Source: DATLGB01 sp037724045
Lineage (GTDB): Bacteria > Actinomycetota > Thermoleophilia > Solirubrobacterales > Solirubrobacteraceae
Length of the DNA: 64,000 nt
Assembly: GCA_037724045.1 (NCBI GenBank)
Contig: JBBJOW010000014.1
Location: 7,566-71,565, forward strand
Direction of reading: 5' to 3'
The translations under genes were made by a program, and so were the position numbers. Shown in pieces: positions 50,512 through 58,366 of this stretch; position 1 is the stretch's first letter, and the number at the start of each line of letters is the position of its first letter. The notes beneath the pieces are model-generated. The model was not told where the DNA came from. It saw only the letters and a list, made by a program, of their open reading frames with translations, and made no database searches.

Positions 50512-53093
50512 TGGCGGTCTGCGAGCGCCCGGGTCACCGTCGCCGTCGCCGACGCCCCCTCGGCCAGGGTGCGAGCGCCGAGCGCCGCGGCCAGGGCGGC
50601 CAGCGCCGCCGCCGCAACGAGGGCGCCGTCCAACGCGGCGGTGAGGCCGAGCGCCGCGAGGGCGGCGACCATCGCGAGAGCCGCCCGCGACCACACGGGT
50701 CGGCTCGACAGTCGGATGAACTGCTGGCCCTGCCCGTGCTCCTCCACCAGCATGACGAGCCGCACCCCTGCGAGCGTGCCGCCGGGGACCTCGAGGTCCC
50801 ACGGGGTGAAATCCCCGCCGCGGCGCACAACGGCATCAGAGGCCACGATCGCCGCCTCCGCGTCGCGCACCCGCTCGACCGGATCCCGCCAGGTCTCACT
50901 CCACCACTGCAGCTCGCGGTTGACGGGCCACGCGCGCCGCGCCGTGCCCCGGCGGCGCCAGGGCGTGAGGCCGTGGCGCACCCTCCCCTCGAGGCGGACC
51001 AGCGGCTGGAGCACGTGCAGGAGGGCGACCAGCGCCCGGCGTGACAGTTGCTCGGCCGGGGAGAGCCCCGGCGTCGGCAACTGTCCGGCACCGGCGGCGC
51101 GGACCGCCCGCGCGGCGATCAACCCGACGGCCACCGCGAGCGGCGCCGCGAACGCGAGCAGCGGGGCCCAGGTGACGCCCAGCGCGACGAGCACCGCCAC
51201 GAGGCCGATCGCCAGATAGACCTCGGGCATCAGCGATACGGCGTCGAACTCGCCGCGCGCCGGCTCGTAGAGCCGCTGGAACGGTGCGGTGCCCCAGACG
51301 CCGTGATACACGCGCCAGCGCATTGGTCCACGAGTCCGGCGCCCGTTCCCCTGACCGTAGAGCCGACCTCGCCAGGTCACGTGGCCGCCGTCGCTGTAGC
51401 GCTCGGGCCACTTCCGCTCGAGCATCGCCTCCGCGCGCCCGTAGTTGCGCTGCTGGCGAAGGTAGCCCCGGACGGAGCCGCGGCGGTGGTGGAACACGAC
51501 GGCCGCCGGGCTGAAGCCAATGGTTCCGCCGGCGTCCTGCATCCGCCAGCAGACGTCGACGTCGTCACCCGCGACGCGAAAGTGCGCGTCGAAGCCGCCG
51601 ATCGCCACGAGCGAGTCGCGGCGGAAGGCGCAGTTGCAACCCGGGATGTGCTCGGCCACGCGATCGTCGGTGAGCACGTGGGTGGGGTTGCCGGGGGCCA
51701 TGGCCACCGCATCCGCGACGGCGCCGTCGCCGGGGACCGGCACGTTCGGCCCGCCCACCGCCACGATTGTCTCGTCCCTGAAGCCGAGGGCCAGGTAGGT
51801 CAGCCAATGCGGATCCGGGGCGGCGTCGTCGTCGAGGTAGGCGACGATGTCTCCCGATGCAGCCTGCAACCCCGTGTTGCGCGCCGACGAAAGCCCGCGG
51901 TTCGGTGTGGAGATCACTTGATGACCGCGGAGGGAGGCGATGTCCGCGCTGGCGTCGGTCGAGCCGTCGTCGATCACGATGACCTCGAACGCGGGGTAGT
52001 CCAGTCCACCGACGGCATCGAGCGTCTCCTCGAGTGTCGCGGCGCCGTTGTAGGTGCAGATCACCAGGGAGAACCGCGGCGCTGTCGCGTCCAGGCGCAC
52101 GGGAGCGTCGGCGAACGCCTCGCGCACGGCGGCGAGCGCGGGCTTGGGCCGCCGTTCGCGATCGGTCAGCCCGAAGTGCCAGTCCTCGATGTCCTGACCG
52201 CCACGATGCCATTCGTCCGTCCACGCGAAGACGAAGGCGCCGGCGCAACCGCCGGCCAGCGCTCCCCGGAGCTGCCAGTCGAGGGCGCGGGCCTGCGCAT
52301 CCTCACCGTGGGTCCCGCTGTCGAGCCCGACCTCCGTCAGCAGCAGCGGCCGGTCCTCAGCCACGTTCTGCAGGCGCGCGAGGTAGGCCTCGAAGGTCTC
52401 GGGTCGCTCGAGGAACACGTTGAAGCAGACGAGGTCGAACGGCCCGAGGTCCAGGTACTCCGTGGAGGGGTAACTGACGTAGGTGACCAGGGCGCCTGGG
52501 TCCTGGGACTTGACAGCGTCAGTCAGCCGCTCGAGGAAGGCCGTGACCTGCGGGGCCCCGTACCACCGCACGACGGGCGCCGGGATCTCGTTGCCGACGG
52601 CCCAACCGAGCAGTGCGGGGTGCCCCGCCCTCAGGGCCACCTCCCCTGCGACCCTTCGCACGATCTCCCGTGCCTGCTCGGCTTCTGCGAGGAACGCGAT
52701 GTGCTGTTCCCACGCCAGGCCCGCCAGGACCAGGAGCCCATGGCGCTGGGCAGCGTCCAGCAGCCAGACGGGCGGCGGGGTGTACGTGCGCAGAGCGTTG
52801 AATCCACAGGCGGCGATCTGCGTGAAGTCACGCTCCACCGCTTCGGCGTCGTACGGCTCCCCGTCTGGCCCGGGCCGGAACGGCCCATAGGTCACGCCGC
52901 AGACGTAGAACTTCCTTCCGTCCCGGTACAGGAACTTCCCGCGGATCTCGGGGCGGAGGCCGTGTTCAACCGGCGGGGGAGATAGATCAGGCGACGCGAT
53001 CACGGCCGTCAAGAGGTGCGGCATTGCCAGCGCAACGCTCAGGCCCGGCAGGAGTCGGGACCTACTTGGGACATCGATCGTAGGCGGGCACAT
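50499..53093 (-). CDS. Glycoside-hydrolase-like barrel fused to GT2 and membrane segments
   Basis: An 864-residue multidomain protein. Residues about 50-330 look like a GH2/GH5-type TIM barrel: GKFLYRDGRKFYVCGVTYGP, GFNALRTYTPPP, the acid/base Glu in GWAVGNEIPAP near 168 and the nucleophile-type Glu in LLLTEVGLDSG near 252. Residues about 338-600 are a GT2 domain with SLVICTYNGAATLEETLD, VIVIDDGSTDASAD and VAYLDDDAAPDPHWL. Hydrophobic segments lie near 628-661 and 801-844. A trimming and a transfer activity in one membrane protein may edit and extend the same glycan. It heads the minus-strand operon. Confidence 0.88.
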   Translation of the reverse strand: MCPPTIDVPSRSRLLPGLSVALAMPHLLTAVIASPDLSPPPVEHGLRPEIRGKFLYRDGRKFYVCGVTYGPFRPGPDGEPYDAEAVERDFTQIAACGFNALRTYTPPPVWLLDAAQRHGLLVLAGLAWEQHIAFLAEAEQAREIVRRVAGEVALRAGHPALLGWAVGNEIPAPVVRWYGAPQVTAFLERLTDAVKSQDPGALVTYVSYPSTEYLDLGPFDLVCFNVFLERPETFEAYLARLQNVAEDRPLLLTEVGLDSGTHGEDAQARALDWQLRGALAGGCAGAFVFAWTDEWHRGGQDIEDWHFGLTDRERRPKPALAAVREAFADAPVRLDATAPRFSLVICTYNGAATLEETLDAVGGLDYPAFEVIVIDDGSTDASADIASLRGHQVISTPNRGLSSARNTGLQAASGDIVAYLDDDAAPDPHWLTYLALGFRDETIVAVGGPNVPVPGDGAVADAVAMAPGNPTHVLTDDRVAEHIPGCNCAFRRDSLVAIGGFDAHFRVAGDDVDVCWRMQDAGGTIGFSPAAVVFHHRRGSVRGYLRQQRNYGRAEAMLERKWPERYSDGGHVTWRGRLYGQGNGRRTRGPMRWRVYHGVWGTAPFQRLYEPARGEFDAVSLMPEVYLAIGLVAVLVALGVTWAPLLAFAAPLAVAVGLIAARAVRAAGAGQLPTPGLSPAEQLSRRALVALLHVLQPLVRLEGRVRHGLTPWRRRGTARRAWPVNRELQWWSETWRDPVERVRDAEAAIVASDAVVRRGGDFTPWDLEVPGGTLAGVRLVMLVEEHGQGQQFIRLSSRPVWSRAALAMVAALAALGLTAALDGALVAAAALAALAAALGARTLAEGASATATVTRALADRQWDG

Positions 53094-53142
53094 TTTCGTG
53101 ACTAGATCCCGACCCTGGTCGATACCAGGCGTCTATCCCGTA

Positions 53143-53346
53143 ATGACTCGGCCGCTCCTTCTCATCCCGTTCGCCCTCGCCGGCCTCGCCGCCTGCGTGT
53201 GCGTTGTGCTCGCGAGCTTGGTCGCGCTGGTCGGCGCCTGCTGCGCCATGACGCTCGACGGCGTTCGCGCAGCGGCGCGACGGGAGGCCCGACGCCCGGG
53301 CCGCTCGCCGCGCCACGCCATGGTGGACCATCAATCGACGGCTTAG
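53143..53346 (+). CDS. Small single-pass membrane protein
   Basis: A 67-residue frame starting ATG at 53143: MTRPLLLIPFALAGLAACVC, continuing VVLASLVALVGACC as one long hydrophobic segment, then a basic cytoplasmic-type tail (RREARRPGRSPRHA). It lies alone between the divergent GH-GT2 gene and the convergent GH3 gene. No family is recognised. The hydrophobic-then-basic layout supports a real protein, but the length makes this tentative. Confidence 0.5.
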   Translation: MTRPLLLIPFALAGLAACVCVVLASLVALVGACCAMTLDGVRAAARREARRPGRSPRHAMVDHQSTA

Positions 53347-53385
53347 ACCGGTAGAGACCCTCATGATCACTCACGCCTTCGAGCA

Positions 53386-54471
53386 CTAGTCGGCTTCGGC
53401 CAGCGTCCGTCGCAGCGCCATGGTGCGCGCGGCGGCGTCCGTGAGGCGGTCCCTGAACTCGGGATCGCGGCGCGCTTCCGCGACGAGCGCGCGCACGGCC
53501 AGCAGGTGCGTGCCCGGTCCCGTGGTGAGCAGGGCGTCGATGCCCGCCCGCACCGACCGTACGGCGGCGGTCTCCATGCTCATCCGGCTGCGTACCGAGA
53601 AGGCCTCGAGCGAGTCCGTCATCGCCACGCCCCCGAACCCCATCTCGTCCTTGAGGAGCCCAGTGACGATCGCGTGCGACTGGCTCGCGATCGCGTTGGC
53701 GTCCAACGCGGGATAGACCGCGTGCGACAGCATCACCGCGGGCGCGCCGGCGTCGATCGCCGCCTGGAACGGGCGCAGCTCCGTGCGGCGGATGTCCTGC
53801 GCCGACCGGTCGATGGTCACCTGCACGTCGTCGGTGTTCCCGACCGCACCGCCGAGGCCGGGAAAGTGCTTCACGGTCGGCGCAACCCCGGTGCCGGCGT
53901 ACGCGCCCACCGATGCCTCGACGAGCCGCGTCACTTCGCTGGTCGCGCCCGGGAACGCCCGCGCGTCCATGAGCGACCCCGGATCGGAGAGGTCGGCGAT
54001 CGGGCCCAGGTTGACGTTGATCCCGTGGCTTCGTAGGGCGCGCGCCGCAGCCTGACCGGCATCGCGCGCGCCGTCCGGCGTTGCGACCAGGTACTGGTCG
54101 GGGGTCGGCGGCGCCCACTCGAGGATACGGATCGCGCCGCCCTCCTGGTCGGTGGCGATCAGCGCGTCCTCGTCGGCGCGTCGCAGTTCGCGCGTCAGCG
54201 CCTTCGTCGCCGGCGGGGACGTCGCGTTGTCGTCGAAAAGGATCACTCCCGCCGCACGGCCCTCGCGCAGCGCCTCCGTCACGTACGCGGGCGCCGGGTT
54301 GCCGGCGAAGCGCATGATCACCGCCTGGCCGGCGAGCTGGGTGAGCGGCAGACGGCTCACGGCCTCCACCTCGGGGGCGGAGGCCGTCGGGAATGCTGCG
54401 ACGGATTGAGCAATGAGGGCGACCAGCCCTGTCGCGAAGAAGCTCGGCACGTGAGAGAGTCTGAACCCCAT
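53386..54471 (-). CDS. GH3 family glycoside hydrolase, exported
   Basis: A 361-residue beta-N-acetylglucosaminidase-like GH3 domain. The N-terminus MGFRLSHVPSFFATGLVALI is a signal peptide ending near VAAFPTASA. AGVILFDDNATSPPATKALT, IATDQEGGAIRI, NLGPIADLSDPGSLMDARAF, VKHFPGLGGAVGNTDD (KHFPG...D/H motif) and the nucleophile region GVAMTDSLEAF match NagZ-type enzymes. It probably cleaves cell-wall or amino-sugar glycans outside the membrane. The ATG overlaps the divergent gene's ATG within one CCATGG. Confidence 0.9.
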   Translation of the reverse strand: MGFRLSHVPSFFATGLVALIAQSVAAFPTASAPEVEAVSRLPLTQLAGQAVIMRFAGNPAPAYVTEALREGRAAGVILFDDNATSPPATKALTRELRRADEDALIATDQEGGAIRILEWAPPTPDQYLVATPDGARDAGQAAARALRSHGINVNLGPIADLSDPGSLMDARAFPGATSEVTRLVEASVGAYAGTGVAPTVKHFPGLGGAVGNTDDVQVTIDRSAQDIRRTELRPFQAAIDAGAPAVMLSHAVYPALDANAIASQSHAIVTGLLKDEMGFGGVAMTDSLEAFSVRSRMSMETAAVRSVRAGIDALLTTGPGTHLLAVRALVAEARRDPEFRDRLTDAAARTMALRRTLAEAD

Positions 54472-55318
54472 GGCCGACGTTCGCATCACCGAGTTCACCG
54501 ACCCTGCGTGTCCGTGGGCCTTCAGCGCCGAACCCTTCCGGCGCCGGCTCGACTGGCTCTACGGCGATCGGCTCGAGTGGCAGCCGCGGATGGTCGTCCT
54601 CTCCGAAGACCCGTCCGAGCTCATTGACAAAGGTTTTGATCCGCCGGCGCTGAGCCGGGAATTCCGGAAGCTCGCCCATGACCACGGCATGCCGATCGAT
54701 ACGGCCGAACCCTCGCGGATGTCGGCCTCGGCGCCCGCCTGCCGGGCCGTGGTCGCCGCCCGGATGCACGTTCCCGAACACGCCGGCGGCCTGCTTCGCT
54801 GCCTGCGCGTGCACTACTTCAGCGGCGGACTGCTGGACGATCCGGCGATGATCGGCGCAGCCGCCGGTGACGCCGGCCTGGACCCGGACGCCCTGCGCGA
54901 ATGGATGGCCGAAGACGCCGTCGAGACCGAACTGCGAGCGGACATGGCCGCAGCCCGCAAGCCCTCCCCCGCCGCCCACGTCCTCGACGCCCGGCTGGCC
55001 AACTGGTCGGGCGGCCGCCGCTACACGTGCCCCTCCTACGAGATCACCCGCCTGTCCGACGGCGTCACCATCTCCGTGCCCGGCTACCAGCCGTTCGCCG
55101 TCTACGACGTCGTGCTCGCGAACCTGGTTCCCGGCCTCGAGCGACGCGAGGCGGCCGACTCCGTCGAAACCGTCCTCGCCTGGGCTGGCACGCCGCTCGC
55201 CACCGCGGAGGTCGCAGAGGTGTGCGAGATCTCGCGCGGGGACGCCCGGGAGCAGCTCGGCCGGGTCGCGCACGAGCGCCACGTCGGCGCGGATGGCTTC
55301 TGGACGCTCGCCGCCTGA
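54470..55318 (+). CDS. DsbA-fold thiol oxidoreductase-like protein
   Basis: A 282-residue protein of the DsbA/FrnE/2-hydroxychromene-2-carboxylate isomerase superfamily. RITEFTDPACPWAFSAEPF gives the active-site region; FRKLAHDHGMPIDTAEPS and VVAARMHVPEHAG fit the helical insert. The usual CPWC reads CPWA, leaving a single Cys, so disulfide exchange is unlikely and an isomerase or glutathione-type role is possible. The C-terminal 100 residues (ETVLAWAGTPLATAEVAEVC) add a helical module. Confidence 0.82.
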   Translation: MADVRITEFTDPACPWAFSAEPFRRRLDWLYGDRLEWQPRMVVLSEDPSELIDKGFDPPALSREFRKLAHDHGMPIDTAEPSRMSASAPACRAVVAARMHVPEHAGGLLRCLRVHYFSGGLLDDPAMIGAAAGDAGLDPDALREWMAEDAVETELRADMAAARKPSPAAHVLDARLANWSGGRRYTCPSYEITRLSDGVTISVPGYQPFAVYDVVLANLVPGLERREAADSVETVLAWAGTPLATAEVAEVCEISRGDAREQLGRVAHERHVGADGFWTLAA

Positions 55319-55335
55319 CTGCACTTCGCCGACCT

Positions 55336-56511
55336 TCACGCCGCCACCGCCAGGCCCGGTGAGCCCCGCTTCGCAGTGGGAGCCATCTCGGGAACGAGCC
55401 GCCCGTCCGGTCTCCGGAAGGCGTGATCGCCACGCTCGACGGCCACGGTGAACCCGGCCTCGTGCACCAGCCGGTCGTGGAAGCGGCAGAGCAGGACGAG
55501 GTTGTCGCGATCAGTGCGGCCCCCGTGCGCCCAATGCTCGATGTGGTGCGCGTGCAGCCCGTGTCTTCGTGCGCAGCCGGGGAACCGGCAGCATCGGTCG
55601 CGCCGCTCGAGGCTCGTTCGCAGCGCCGGTGACACGACACGCCTACGACGGCCATGATCGGCGACGACCTCGCCGTCGCACGTGAGTCGCCGCGCAGTCT
55701 CCGATGGGATCGCCGGTCCGTCCTCGAGCGCGCAGACCTCCCCTCGCCGCGGCTGGTCACCGGTCGCCACGCAGGCGAGCGCCGCCGGGTCGACGTGCAG
55801 CACGACATGCGCCCGCGGCGCCCCACTCAGCATGATCTCCGTAAGCGCATCGACCCGGCGCGCGCCGAGCGGCGGCCGCCGACCCGGTGTCACATCGGGG
55901 TCAGCCGACGCGGGATGCAGGGCTTCCGCACCCGCTTCGAGCGCCTCGATCAACGCCGCCCCGTCGTCCGCGCTCACTCGCCCCTGGAATCGCAGCGAGC
56001 CATCGGCTTCCCACCACCACTCCAGGGATCTCCGCGCGTGCACCTCGTTCGCCACCGCCAGATCTGCCGACCGGGCAGTCCGTAGCGACCGCACCGTGCG
56101 CTCCAACTGGCCCGCCGTCGACCTCATCGCCAACGCAAGGAGTTCGCCCTCATCTTCAGCCTCGCTGGCCCTGGTCAGCGCGCGCACCTTCGAATACGAG
56201 AGGTCGCCGGACGCAAATGCCGCCCGCACCCGCGGAAGCTCCCCGAGACGGCGCGCCACGCGCACGTGGTCTCGCGCCGTCCGGCCGTCGAGTCCGCAAC
56301 GCCAGGACAGCCACTCCGCCGTCCCCCGGAAGCCCCAGCGCGCAGCGCCTTCTCGCACATCGAACTCCGCTACAAGCGAGAGCCACCGTTCCAGGCCACG
56401 ACTCAGATCTGCTGCGAGGGCGACCAAGTCCTCCTCGAGTCGTTCGAATCGGGCTCGCTGCGCTCCTGCATTACGAACGTATGTTCGCACACGGTCCGGA
56501 CGGAACCCCAC
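55336..56511 (-). CDS. DUF222/13E12-family protein with HNH nuclease domain
   Basis: A protein of up to 391 residues with an N-terminal DUF222 domain (WLSLVAEFDVREGAARWGF, WLSWRCGLDGRTARDHVRVA, GDLSYSKVRALTR) and a C-terminal HNH motif (RDRCCRFPGCARR, LHAHHIEHWAHGG, RDNLVLLCRFHDRLVHEAGF). The longest frame starts at a GTG at 56511, but it would run through an SOS box at 56474-56487. A downstream start, for example GTG 56490 or TTG 56427, is therefore possible. Mycobacterial 13E12 relatives are known to carry LexA sites, which agrees with the context. Confidence 0.9.
   Translation of the reverse strand: MGFRPDRVRTYVRNAGAQRARFERLEEDLVALAADLSRGLERWLSLVAEFDVREGAARWGFRGTAEWLSWRCGLDGRTARDHVRVARRLGELPRVRAAFASGDLSYSKVRALTRASEAEDEGELLALAMRSTAGQLERTVRSLRTARSADLAVANEVHARRSLEWWWEADGSLRFQGRVSADDGAALIEALEAGAEALHPASADPDVTPGRRPPLGARRVDALTEIMLSGAPRAHVVLHVDPAALACVATGDQPRRGEVCALEDGPAIPSETARRLTCDGEVVADHGRRRRVVSPALRTSLERRDRCCRFPGCARRHGLHAHHIEHWAHGGRTDRDNLVLLCRFHDRLVHEAGFTVAVERGDHAFRRPDGRLVPEMAPTAKRGSPGLAVAA
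56474..56487 (-). promoter_or_regulatory. SOS box (LexA operator)
   Basis: CGAACGTATGTTCG is a perfect match to the Gram-positive LexA consensus CGAAC-R-N-R-Y-GTTCG, with perfect dyad symmetry in the arms. It sits at the 5' end of the HNH gene, so that gene is probably damage-inducible. Confidence 0.75.
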
Positions 56512-56514
56512 GAA

Positions 56515-56564
56515 CGGTTCCGCGGAACCGCGCTCGGGGCCCCCGCGGTTCCGCGGAACCGCGG
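56515..56564. promoter_or_regulatory. Two tandem perfect palindromes upstream of the HNH gene
   Basis: CGGTTCCGCGGAACCG occurs at 56515-56530 and again at 56546-56561, where symmetry extends to 22 bp (CCGCGGTTCCGCGGAACCGC plus GG, 56543-56564). The centres are 31 bp apart, about three helical turns. This is the geometry of paired operator sites bound on one DNA face. The target could be the HNH gene or the tRNA that follows. Confidence 0.55.
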
Positions 56565-56598
56565 GCGAGCGCTCAGGACCCGTACGCTTCCCGCCGCC

Positions 56599-56671
56599 GG
56601 GCCGGTAGCTCAGCGGTTAGAGCAGCGGACTCATAATCCGTCGGTCGATGGTTCGAATCCATCCCGGCCCA
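56599..56671 (+). tRNA. tRNA with anticodon CAU (Ile2 or elongator Met)
   Basis: A complete cloverleaf: acceptor GGGCCGG with CCGGCCC, D-arm GCTC/GAGC, anticodon stem GCGGA/TCCGT around CTCATAA, T-arm GATGG-TTCGAAT-CCATC and discriminator A. The anticodon is CAU. The D-loop and CGGTC variable region look closer to tRNA-Ile2, whose C34 is modified to lysidine, than to elongator Met. I cannot settle this by eye. The CCA end is not encoded in full (ACC then T). An integrase gene begins 82 bp after the 3' end. Confidence 0.93.
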
Positions 56672-56705
56672 CCTTCTGTAGAGCCAAATACGGCGCGGAA
56701 ATCGT

Positions 56706-56729
56706 AACTCGGTTCCCAACTCGGTTCCC
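56706..56729. repeat. Tandem 12-bp direct repeat before the integrase
   Basis: AACTCGGTTCCC occurs twice back to back between the tRNA and the integrase start. Short direct repeats at this position are typical of integrase arm-binding or excisionase sites. The T-rich AAATATGG that follows is unusual for this GC-rich DNA and may belong to the integrase promoter. Confidence 0.55.
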
Positions 56730-56752
56730 AAATATGGCAAACTCCGTGCCGC

Positions 56753-57976
56753 ATGGCCGCCCCCTCCGGACACCTCCAGGTGGTCGAGTCACCCCGCACG
56801 GGACAGCGGTGGGTGGCGCTCTGGCGAGACGCAGACGGGCGGCACAAGAAGCGCCTGGGCCCGGCCTGGGTGCGCGCTCACGGCAGCACCGAGAGGGGCG
56901 GCACCAAGTGGCGGGCGGCGGCAGGGCGCAAGCCGGATGGCTTCCTGTCGCCGAAAGACGCCGAGGAGGAGCTGCGCAAGATCCTTGCGAGCGCGCCACG
57001 CGGGAAGCTGCCGGCTTTGAAGCGGCACACGTTCGGCGAGGCTTGCGCCGAGTGGCTGCGCTACATCGAGTTCGACCGCGACCGCCGACCGTCGACGCTC
57101 AGCGACTACCGCAACACCGTCCGGCTCTACCTGCTTCCGCGGTTCGGCAAGGACACCGAGGTCCGCACGATCACGACCGACGACATCGACGTCTTCCGCG
57201 AGCACCTCCTCTTCGAGCGCCAGCTGTCGCGCCGCACCGCGCAGAAGATCCTCGTCCTGCTCCACGGGATCCTCAAGCGCGCCAAGCGCAAGAAGTGGAT
57301 CGACGCCAACCCGGCCGAAGACGCCGAACGCATCACCCTCAAGCGCTCCGGCGACTTCAACGTCCTCTCCCCCAACCAAATCGAGAACGTCGTCCGCTGC
57401 GCCGCCGACGACCAGGACGCGGCGATCTTCACCACCGCCGCCTTCAGCGGCCTGCGCATGAGCGAGCTCCGCGCACTCCGCTGGAACGACCTCGACTTCG
57501 CCGGCGAGCGCATCATCGTCCGCAAGGGCGTCACCCGCTGGCAGGAAGGCCGACCCAAGTCCGGCCAGGTCCGAGCCGTCCCGATGAGCGAGCAGATCGC
57601 CCGCGCCCTCGACGGCCTCAGCCGCCGCGAGCGCTTCACCGGCCCGACCGACCTCGTGTTCTGCAACCAGGTCGGCGGCTTCGTCGACGACGGCAAGCTC
57701 CGCCTTCGCTTCTACGCCGCACTGCAGGCGGCGGGGCTGGGCTACATGCGCGAGAAGGACGACCCGGTCGTCTTCCACGACCTCCGCCACACCTTCGGCA
57801 CGCTCGCCGTCCAGGCGTTCCCGCTTTCTGACGTGAAGGCCTTCATGGGCCACGAGTCCATCAGCACCACGATGATCTACGTCCACCACGTCCCCCAGAC
57901 CGACGCCGCCGCGAAGCTCACCAAGCTGCTGAGCACCGGGGCGACGACAGGACTCCCCTCCCCCGCCGCCCAATGA
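56753..57976 (+). CDS. Tyrosine site-specific recombinase (integrase)
   Basis: A 407-residue phage-type integrase. An N-terminal arm-binding region with basic residues (RDADGRHKKRLG) is followed by a SAM-like core-binding domain (TFGEACAEWLRYIEFDRDRR) and the catalytic domain. The first Arg is in FSGLRMSELRALRW near residue 234, HDLRHTFGTLA near 342, then GHESISTT and the nucleophile Tyr in MIYVHH near 376. All catalytic residues are intact, so it should be active. The adjacent tRNA is the likely attachment site. Its stop overlaps the next start by 4 bp. Confidence 0.95.
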   Translation: MAAPSGHLQVVESPRTGQRWVALWRDADGRHKKRLGPAWVRAHGSTERGGTKWRAAAGRKPDGFLSPKDAEEELRKILASAPRGKLPALKRHTFGEACAEWLRYIEFDRDRRPSTLSDYRNTVRLYLLPRFGKDTEVRTITTDDIDVFREHLLFERQLSRRTAQKILVLLHGILKRAKRKKWIDANPAEDAERITLKRSGDFNVLSPNQIENVVRCAADDQDAAIFTTAAFSGLRMSELRALRWNDLDFAGERIIVRKGVTRWQEGRPKSGQVRAVPMSEQIARALDGLSRRERFTGPTDLVFCNQVGGFVDDGKLRLRFYAALQAAGLGYMREKDDPVVFHDLRHTFGTLAVQAFPLSDVKAFMGHESISTTMIYVHHVPQTDAAAKLTKLLSTGATTGLPSPAAQ

Positions 57977-58167
57977 CCGAGTACGCCGTCATTTACGAAC
58001 AGGCCGAAGACGGCAGCTGGAGTGTGCGCGCCGTCGACCTCCCCGTGTACTCCGTGGGCGTCATCCGAGAAGACGCGGCCGCCGCCATCCGGGAGGCGAT
58101 CGCCTTCCACCTCGAGGACGGCGACTCGCAGGCGTCGCACAGCGAGGTCGGCACCGTCAGCCTGTAG
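57973..58167 (+). CDS. HicB-like antitoxin-type small protein
   Basis: A 64-residue protein with the HicB N-terminal RNase H-like pattern: YAVIYEQAEDGSWSVRAVDL, then SVGVIREDAAAAIREAIAFH. The DNA-binding C-terminal part of full HicB antitoxins is missing, and no HicA toxin is visible next to it. Many solitary HicB-like proteins of this size exist; function here is open. Translation is coupled to the integrase. Its 3' end overlaps the convergent HTH gene by 11 bp. Confidence 0.8.
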   Translation: MTEYAVIYEQAEDGSWSVRAVDLPVYSVGVIREDAAAAIREAIAFHLEDGDSQASHSEVGTVSL

Positions 58168-58366
58168 CCCGGCCGCCACGCTGCGCGCCGAGCCACTCCT
58201 CGAGGTCTGACCGCAAGAACCGCCGGTGCCGGCCGATCTCGATCGCCGGCAGTGGGTTGTGCTTGCGCCGCGCGTACTCGTAGACCGACGACTTCGGCAC
58301 GCCGAGCAACACCGCCACCTGCGTCGCCGTCATCAACGGCTCGTTGAGCGACACGTGCTCGCTCAT
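58157..58366 (-). CDS. Excisionase-like helix-turn-helix protein
   Basis: A 69-residue winged-helix protein of the MerR/excisionase (HTH_17) type: MTATQVAVLLGVPKSSVYEY and ARRKHNPLPAIEIGRHRRFL, ending with a W-containing C-terminal helix (DLEEWLGAQ). Such proteins bind at attachment sites and direct excision, or regulate element genes. The ATG at 58366 overlaps the stop of the replication-relaxation-like gene by 4 bp. Confidence 0.88.
   Translation of the reverse strand: MSEHVSLNEPLMTATQVAVLLGVPKSSVYEYARRKHNPLPAIEIGRHRRFLRSDLEEWLGAQRGGRATG

Noticed and set aside
51048..52985. A 645-codon open frame on the plus strand opposite the GH-GT2 fusion
   Set aside because: The composition is Arg/Gly/Val-rich without motifs, while the minus-strand frame has clear catalytic motifs over the same bases.
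57973..58366. A complete HicAB toxin-antitoxin pair
   Set aside because: Only the HicB-like N-terminal domain is present. The neighbour is an excisionase-type HTH on the other strand, not a HicA toxin.
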